Part shown: piece by piece, positions 59,151 through 64,000 of the stretch
Numbering within the stretch: the first letter of the stretch is position 1
Layout: every line of letters starts with the position of its first letter
Origin: Acidihalobacter prosperus
GTDB taxonomy: Bacteria; Pseudomonadota; Gammaproteobacteria; DSM-5130; Acidihalobacteraceae
Reading direction: 5' to 3'
Assembly: GCF_000754095.2 (NCBI RefSeq)
Contig: NZ_JQSG02000001.1
Location: 124,001 to 188,000 of the forward strand
Length of the DNA: 64,000 bases
Position numbers and translations under genes: made by a program
The notes under the pieces: generated by a model
What the model was told of the DNA's origin: nothing
The model's database searches: none
The model's input: only the letters and a program-made list of their open reading frames with translations

Positions 59151-59816
59151 ATGACTCTCGATCAGATCATACAAACCATCAGCATCTGGATTTTGCCTGT
59201 ACTGTTCGCGGTCACGCTGCACGAGGCGGCGCATGGCTACGCGGCCAAGCGCCTGGGCGACACCACGGCGCAGATGCTAGGGCGCCTGAGCCTCAACCCG
59301 TTGCGTCACGTCGACCCGATCGGCACGGTCGTCGTGCCTCTGGCGTTGCTGGTGCTGGGCGGTTTCATCTTCGGCTGGGCCAAGCCGGTGCCGGTGAATT
59401 TCAACAACCTCAAGCATCCCAGGCGCGACATGGCCCTTGTCGCCGCTGCAGGGCCGATGGCGAATCTGGCCATGGCGCTGTTCTGGGCGCTGGTGATGAA
59501 GCTGGGTCTTGATTTCGCGAGCAGCGGCAACGATTTCTTTGCGGTGCCGCTGACGTTGATGGGGCAGGCGGGCATATCCATCAATCTGATCCTGATGATC
59601 CTGAACCTGTTGCCGCTGCCGCCACTCGACGGCGGGCGCGTGCTTTCCGGCCTGCTGCCACCGGCCTGGTCGGACCGCCTGGATCGCATCGAGCCCTATG
59701 GGCTGATCATCCTGGTGATCCTGCTGATGACGCACGTGCTGTCCATGATCATCGGTCCGATCTACGCCGTGATCGGCGGCGGTATATACAACCTTTTTGG
59801 CTTGCCGCACCTTTAG
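59151..59816 (+). CDS. M50 family site-2-type metalloprotease
   Basis: Integral membrane zinc protease (221 aa). The zinc motif HEAAH (24-28) is in the first helix and the third ligand is in PLPPLDGGR; NPLRHVDPIGT is also conserved. This compact rhomboid-free S2P group has no PDZ domain and unknown substrates; it is usually near trpS, scpA and scpB, as here. trpS starts nine bases after its stop. Confidence 0.92.
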   Translation: MTLDQIIQTISIWILPVLFAVTLHEAAHGYAAKRLGDTTAQMLGRLSLNPLRHVDPIGTVVVPLALLVLGGFIFGWAKPVPVNFNNLKHPRRDMALVAAAGPMANLAMALFWALVMKLGLDFASSGNDFFAVPLTLMGQAGISINLILMILNLLPLPPLDGGRVLSGLLPPAWSDRLDRIEPYGLIILVILLMTHVLSMIIGPIYAVIGGGIYNLFGLPHL

Positions 59817-59824
59817 GAGAAGGC

Positions 59825-61042
59825 GTGAGTTCCGTACCTGTGCCGAATCAACGCGTCTTGTCCGGCATGCGTCCCACCGGACGCATGCATCTGGGACACT
59901 ATCATGGCGTGGTCAAGAACTGGGTCGAACTGCAGCATACCCACGAATGCTTTTTCTTCGTGGCCGACTGGCACGCCCTGACCACGCAATACGAGGACCT
60001 CAGCCGTCTCGAGGAGCACACGCGCGAGATGGTCATCGACTGGCTCGCCGCCGGCATCAACCCGGGTTCTGCGACCATGTTCGTGCAGTCCTGGGTGCCC
60101 GAACATGCGGAACTGCACCTGCTGCTGTCGATGATCACGCCGCTTGGCTGGCTGGAGCGGGTGCCGAGCTTCAAGGATCAGCAGGAGCAGCTCAAGGACC
60201 GCGACCTGGCCACCTACGGCTTCCTCGGCTACCCGCTGCTGCAGAGCGCCGACATCCTGATCTACAAGGCCGGGCTGGTTCCGGTAGGCGAGGATCAGGT
60301 GCCGCATCTTGAGATCACCCGCGAGATCGCGCGCCGCTTCAATCATCTTTACGGCCGCGAGCCGGATTTTGCCGAGCGTGCCGAACAGGCCATCGCCAAG
60401 ATGGGCAAGAAGAACGCGCGCCTGTACCGCGATCTGCGCCGGCGTTATCAGGAACAGGGCGAAGGTGAGGCTATCGAGGTCGCGCGCGCGTTGCTGGATT
60501 CGCAGCAGAACCTTTCGATCGGCGACCGCGAACGCCTGTTCGGTTATCTGGAGGGCTCGGGCCGCATCATCCTGCCCGAACCGCAGCCGCTGCTCACGCA
60601 AGCGGCCAAACTGCCGGGCCTGGATGGACGTAAGATGTCCAAGTCGTATCACAACACCATCGCCCTGCGCGATACGCCGGCCGAGGTGGAGAAAAGCATC
60701 CGTACCATGCCGACCGATCCCGCGCGGGTGCGGCGCACCGATCCCGGCGACCCGGAGAAATGCCCGGTCTGGCAGTTCCATCAGATTTATTCCGGCCAGG
60801 ATGTGCTGGACTGGGTGCAGTCGGGCTGCCGCAGCGCGGGCATCGGCTGCCTGGACTGCAAGCAGCCGATCGTCGATGCGGTGCTGGCGGAGCTGCGGCC
60901 GATACAGGAACGGGCGCGCGAGTACGAGGCCGACCCCACGCTGGTGCAGAACGTGCTCAACGAGGGCACGGAAACCGCCCGCGACGTTGCCGAGGAAACC
61001 ATGAGCGAGGTCCGCCGCGCCATGGGGCTGGCATACCGCTGA
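59825..61042 (+). CDS. trpS: Tryptophanyl-tRNA synthetase
   Basis: Class I synthetase (405 aa). The HIGH-type motif is in GMRPTGRMHLGHYHG near 15 and KMSKS is near 260. It belongs to the longer trpS type (about 400 residues) with an insertion after KMSKS, common beside scpA/scpB. GTG 59825 follows TTTAGGAGAAGG. Confidence 0.97.
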   Translation: MSSVPVPNQRVLSGMRPTGRMHLGHYHGVVKNWVELQHTHECFFFVADWHALTTQYEDLSRLEEHTREMVIDWLAAGINPGSATMFVQSWVPEHAELHLLLSMITPLGWLERVPSFKDQQEQLKDRDLATYGFLGYPLLQSADILIYKAGLVPVGEDQVPHLEITREIARRFNHLYGREPDFAERAEQAIAKMGKKNARLYRDLRRRYQEQGEGEAIEVARALLDSQQNLSIGDRERLFGYLEGSGRIILPEPQPLLTQAAKLPGLDGRKMSKSYHNTIALRDTPAEVEKSIRTMPTDPARVRRTDPGDPEKCPVWQFHQIYSGQDVLDWVQSGCRSAGIGCLDCKQPIVDAVLAELRPIQERAREYEADPTLVQNVLNEGTETARDVAEETMSEVRRAMGLAYR

Positions 61043-61084
61043 GCGTGGCGCGATGAATCCCCGTCCGCGTCAGGTACGATCCGC

Positions 61085-61918
61085 GTGAGCGAGGAAACGC
61101 CTGCCGTCGGCGAGCGCCCGCCGGCTCATGCGGGGCACGCCCAGTCCGAGCTGCCGTTCGCGTTGGTCTGGGGCGAGCCGTTGTCGAACCCGCCGCAGGA
61201 TCTCTATATTCCTCCTGACGCGCTGGAAGTCTTTCTGGAGGCTTTCGAGGGGCCGCTGGATCTGCTGCTGTATCTCATCAAGCGCCAGAATCTGAATATC
61301 CTCGACATACCCATCGCCGAGGTTACCCGCCAGTACGTCGAGTACATTGCGCTGATGCAGGATCTACGGCTGGAGCTGGCCGCGGAATACCTGGTGATGG
61401 CCGCCGTGCTGGCGGAGATCAAATCGCGCATGCTGCTGCCGAGACCGGAGGAGGCCGAGGACGAGGACGCCGATCCACGCGCCGAGCTGGTGAGGCGGCT
61501 GCAGGAATACGAGCGTATCCGGCGTGCGGCCGAGGATATCGATGCACTGCCGCGCATGGAACGGGACTGGGTCGGACTCGCCGTCGCGCCGCCACCGCGC
61601 GAAAATGTCCGCCCTGATCCCGATGTGGATCTGCGCGAGATTCTGCACGCCCTGCGCGAAGTGCTGGGGCGCGCGCAGATGTTCACGCACCATCACATCC
61701 AGCGCGAGCCGCTATCCGTGCGCGAGCGCATGTCGCGGGTGCTGGAGCGGATGGGCGACGAGTTCGTCGAATTCACCGGTTTCTTTTCGCCGGAGGAGGG
61801 GCGGCGGGGCGTGGTGGTGACGCTGCTGGCGCTGCTGGAACTGCTCAAGGATCACCTGATCGAGCTGGTTCAGAACGAACCCTTCACCCCGATCTACGTC
61901 AAACGTGCCGACCGCTGA
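61085..61918 (+). CDS. scpA: Segregation and condensation protein A
   Basis: Kleisin-like subunit (277 aa) of the SMC-ScpAB condensin. The N-terminal block VFLEAFEGPLDLLLYLIKRQNLNILDIPIAEVT is the family mark. The start is GTG 61085. scpB follows nine bases later; an smc gene is not in the window. Confidence 0.95.
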   Translation: MSEETPAVGERPPAHAGHAQSELPFALVWGEPLSNPPQDLYIPPDALEVFLEAFEGPLDLLLYLIKRQNLNILDIPIAEVTRQYVEYIALMQDLRLELAAEYLVMAAVLAEIKSRMLLPRPEEAEDEDADPRAELVRRLQEYERIRRAAEDIDALPRMERDWVGLAVAPPPRENVRPDPDVDLREILHALREVLGRAQMFTHHHIQREPLSVRERMSRVLERMGDEFVEFTGFFSPEEGRRGVVVTLLALLELLKDHLIELVQNEPFTPIYVKRADR

Positions 61919-61927
61919 GGTCATCTC

Positions 61928-62671
61928 GTGAGCGAATCGCCGATTATCCGACAAGTCATCGAAGCGGCCTTGCTCAGCGCCGCGCAACCTCTGAGCCTGG
62001 AGCGCCTGGAGCGCCTGTTCGCGGGGGAGGATCCGCCGCCCGGCCGCCAGGCAATACGTCAGGCGCTGGACACGCTGGCAGAAGCGTGCGCCGATCGTTG
62101 CTACGAGCTGACCGAGGTGGCCAGCGGCTATCGCCTGCAGATCAAGCGCGAGCTGTCTACCTGGGTGCATCGGCTGTGGGAGGAAAAACCGCCACGCTAT
62201 TCCCGGGCCACCCTGGAAACGCTGGCGCTCATCGCCTACCGTCAGCCGATCACGCGCGGCGAGATCGAGTCCGTGCGCGGTGTCAGCGTCAGCAGCCACA
62301 TCATCAAGGGGCTGCTTGAGCGAGACTGGGTACGCGTGGTGGGTCATCGCGAGGTGCCGGGTCGCCCCGCCTTGTACGCGACCACTCGCGGGTTTCTGGA
62401 TTATTTCGGCCTCAAGTCCCTGGACGAGTTGCCGCCGCTGGCCGAGCTGATGGACATCGACGGTCTGCACCCGGAGCTCGATCTGGGCGATCCCGAGTCC
62501 CTGATTGAGGCCTCGGATGCCGCCGAAGCCGAAGCCGATGCCGAAGCCGATGCCGATGCCGATGCCGATGCCGATGCCGATGCCGAAGCCGATGCCGAAG
62601 CCGATGCCGAAGCCGATGCCGAAGCCGATGCCGAAGCCGATGCCGGCGTCGTGCGCGGAGAACGGGGTTAG
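61928..62671 (+). CDS. scpB: Segregation and condensation protein B with repeat-expanded tail
   Basis: ScpB (247 aa) carries two winged-helix domains in residues 1-175 (IIRQVIEAALLSAAQPLSLERLERLF, RATLETLALIAYRQPITRGEIESVRG, GRPALYATTRGFLDYFGLKSLDELP). The tail from about 195 is built from alternating alanine-acid pairs (AEAD, ADAD) coded by 20 hexanucleotides. Such an acidic tail is not needed for ScpB function. The start is GTG 61928. Confidence 0.95.
   Translation: MSESPIIRQVIEAALLSAAQPLSLERLERLFAGEDPPPGRQAIRQALDTLAEACADRCYELTEVASGYRLQIKRELSTWVHRLWEEKPPRYSRATLETLALIAYRQPITRGEIESVRGVSVSSHIIKGLLERDWVRVVGHREVPGRPALYATTRGFLDYFGLKSLDELPPLAELMDIDGLHPELDLGDPESLIEASDAAEAEADAEADADADADADADAEADAEADAEADAEADAEADAGVVRGERG
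62522..62641 (+). repeat. 20-unit hexanucleotide tandem repeat in scpB
   Basis: Twenty uninterrupted units of GCCGAA or GCCGAT. The unit order ends in five copies of the 12-base pair GCCGAAGCCGAT. Each unit encodes Ala-Glu or Ala-Asp, so changes in copy number keep the frame and only alter the length of the acidic tail. It is likely variable between strains. Confidence 0.97.
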
Positions 62672-62673
62672 GC

Positions 62674-63090
62674 GTGTCGCTGGCGCTGCGTTATGCGTGG
62701 TTCGCGGCTTTGGCGACCGCTGCCAATCTGCTGAGTCAGGAAGCCGTGCTTGCCCTGCTGAGGTCGGCGGGCTACGCCCTCTACGGCGCCATGGCCGTGG
62801 GTACGGGGGTGGGCCTGTATGTGAAATACGTGCTCGACAAGCGCTTTATCTTCGCCTACCGGACGCGCAGCGCCGCGCACGACCTGCGCACTTTCGTGCT
62901 CTATGCCGCCAGCGGGGTGTTTACCACATTGGTGTTCTGGGGCAGCGAGCTGGGTTTCTATCATGTCTTTGACTCGCATGCCTGGCGAAACGTCGGCGCA
63001 GTGCTGGGCCTGGCCGTGGGGTACTGGCTGAAATACCGGCTCGACCGTCGATTCGCCTTCGCCACGGCACGCGGCGCCGTGGCGGGCTGA
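62674..63090 (+). CDS. GtrA family membrane protein
   Basis: Small membrane protein (138 aa) with four hydrophobic helices and the GtrA motif YVLDKRFIFAYR, repeated in variant form as YRLDRRFAFA at the end. GtrA proteins are linked to polyprenyl-linked glucose or arabinose translocation in envelope glycosylation; no glycosyltransferase is beside it here. The start is GTG 62674, two bases after scpB. Confidence 0.85.
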   Translation: MSLALRYAWFAALATAANLLSQEAVLALLRSAGYALYGAMAVGTGVGLYVKYVLDKRFIFAYRTRSAAHDLRTFVLYAASGVFTTLVFWGSELGFYHVFDSHAWRNVGAVLGLAVGYWLKYRLDRRFAFATARGAVAG

Positions 63091-63100
63091 GCGGTTGCGA

Positions 63101-63622
63101 TCAGCGCTCCTGCAGGCGCGGCATCAGCATCACCAGATTGCACGGGCGCGTGCGATGGTCGAGCTGCGCGGCGATCAGCCGATCCCAGCCGGTGCGGCAG
63201 GCACCGGACGAGCCGGGCAGGCAGAAAACGTACGTCGCGTTGGCAACCCCTGCGATCGCGCGCGACTGCAGGCTTGAAGTCTTGATTTCCTCATAGGACA
63301 GCATGCGGAACAGCTCGCCGAAGCCCTCGATTTCCTTGTCCAGCAGGGGCTTTATCGCTTCCGGCGTTCCGTCGCGGCCGGTGACGCCGGTGCCGCCGGT
63401 CGTGACCACGGCATGAACCTCCGGTATGGCGATCCATTGCGATAGCACGGCGCGGATCTGGTAGATGTCGTCCCTGACGATGCGCCGGTCGGACACCCTA
63501 TGGCCGGCTTGCGCGATGCGTGTCATGAGTACCTGGCCCGAGGTGTCGTCGGCTTCGGTACGGCTGTCGGAAATGGTGAGGACGGCGATATTGAGGGGGA
63601 TGAATTCGGCTGTTTGGGTCAC
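63101..63622 (-). CDS. moaB: Molybdenum cofactor biosynthesis protein B
   Basis: MoaB/MogA-fold protein (173 aa) that adenylylates molybdopterin in some bacteria. Motifs: [32 protein letters not shown], and the late [15 protein letters not shown]. The start GTG 63622 follows GGGAG. moeA and mobB are at 21.9-23.7 kb. Confidence 0.93.
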   Translation of the reverse strand: MTQTAEFIPLNIAVLTISDSRTEADDTSGQVLMTRIAQAGHRVSDRRIVRDDIYQIRAVLSQWIAIPEVHAVVTTGGTGVTGRDGTPEAIKPLLDKEIEGFGELFRMLSYEEIKTSSLQSRAIAGVANATYVFCLPGSSGACRTGWDRLIAAQLDHRTRPCNLVMLMPRLQER

Positions 63623-63683
63623 ATTGGGCTCCCGTGTTGGATTCGATCGACGAAACAGGCCGTCCGGTGGCCCACCCGTCGGG

Positions 63684-63689
63684 TACAAT
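63684..63689 (+). promoter_or_regulatory. -10-like element before the rluB-type gene
   Basis: TACAAT (in GGGTACAAT) ends six bases before ATG 63696, so transcription would start about at the A of the start codon. No ribosome site is visible. Another leaderless candidate. Confidence 0.35.
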
Positions 63690-63695
63690 GCCGGC

Positions 63696-64000
63696 ATGAG
63701 CGATAGTTTACCTCCGGAAAGACTGCAGAAACTGCTGGCGAGAGCCGGATTGGGTTCGCGCCGCGAAATCGAAACCTGGATCGCGGCGGGCGAGATAACG
63801 GTCAACGGCGAGGTCGCGACCTTGGGTACCCGCGCGACTGCCGACGACCGCATCGCGCGCCAGGGCCGTCTGCTGTCGTTGGCACGCCGCGTCGCCAGAC
63901 CGACGCAGACACTGGCCTATTTCAAGCCCGAGGGCGAGGTCAGCACGCGCAGCGATCCTGAAGGGCGACCCAGCGTCTATGCCAACCTGCCGCGCGGGCG
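63696..64000 (+). CDS. rluB: Pseudouridine synthase of the RluB/RsuA family, partial
   Basis: N-terminal 101 residues only. An S4 RNA-binding domain (ERLQKLLARAGLGSRREIE to about 65) is followed by the start of the synthase domain (YFKPEGEVSTRSDPEGRPSVY). The linkage scpB-rluB is conserved, favouring the large-subunit enzyme RluB; the catalytic aspartate lies outside the window. Confidence 0.88.
   Translation, partial: MSDSLPPERLQKLLARAGLGSRREIETWIAAGEITVNGEVATLGTRATADDRIARQGRLLSLARRVARPTQTLAYFKPEGEVSTRSDPEGRPSVYANLPRG

Noticed and set aside
62522-62641. CRISPR array
   Set aside because: The units are contiguous hexamers with no spacers, and they lie inside the scpB coding frame.
62505-62972. 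Alternative-frame ORF coding a Met-Pro-Lys-Pro repeat
   Set aside because: It is the scpB hexanucleotide repeat read in another frame, running into gtrA; it has no ribosome site and no conserved part.

Overview
The window is 64 kb of dense, GC-rich chromosome with a gammaproteobacterial gene set. Support comes from the rpoE-rseA-rseB / lepA-lepB-DUF4845-rnc-era-recO-pdxJ-acpS series, the efp-epmA-epmB lysylation genes, orn near rsgA, a parE/parC pair, an xerD-dsbC pair, and a FimW/FimX-like pair as in Pseudomonas. A lineage near Chromatiales/Ectothiorhodospiraceae is an inference; no rRNA or tRNA gene was seen to confirm it. Many starts are GTG or TTG and many neighbours overlap by 4-11 bases.

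Layout. 1-3.9 kb: the start of rsgA, phhB and an M48 protease on the minus strand, then a regulator-azlC-azlD operon. 4-9.4 kb: orn, a sulfurtransferase, nadB and the sigma-E stress operon, which has a 12-codon leader ORF. 9.5-19.4 kb: one long plus-strand run from a glutaredoxin-like gene through lepA, lepB, rnc, era, recO, pdxJ, acpS, cysM, a DEDD exonuclease and rlmD. 19.5-28.5 kb: small housekeeping genes, an exported thioredoxin-fold protein, moeA-mobB, NfeD-slipin, xerD-dsbC and an AraC regulator. 28.7-30.2 kb: a zinc alcohol/aldehyde dehydrogenase and a cupin gene.

30.2-35.4 kb is the accessory region. A REP-associated transposase sits among five REP-like palindromes. An AT-richer block follows, with a fragment of a type I secretion ATPase, a secreted LprI/DUF1311-type protein, a GH24 lysozyme carrying RTX-like repeats, and a PLD-like protein with one intact HKD motif. 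The lysozyme plus a Sec-exported LprI-type protein look like an effector-immunity pair for type I secretion. This is the most novel candidate in the window.

35.4-64 kb returns to core genome: cnoX, a DUF455 protein, parE-HAD-parC, htpX with a strong terminator, a ketone-body/3-hydroxybutyrate locus whose acetoacetyl-CoA synthetase is cut by one in-frame TGA, the fimW-fimX pair, epmB/efp/epmA, psd, prmB, a parvulin lipoprotein, yciI-yciB, yciO, an M50 protease, trpS, scpA-scpB (scpB has 20 tandem hexanucleotides), gtrA, moaB, and the start of an rluB-type gene cut by the window end.
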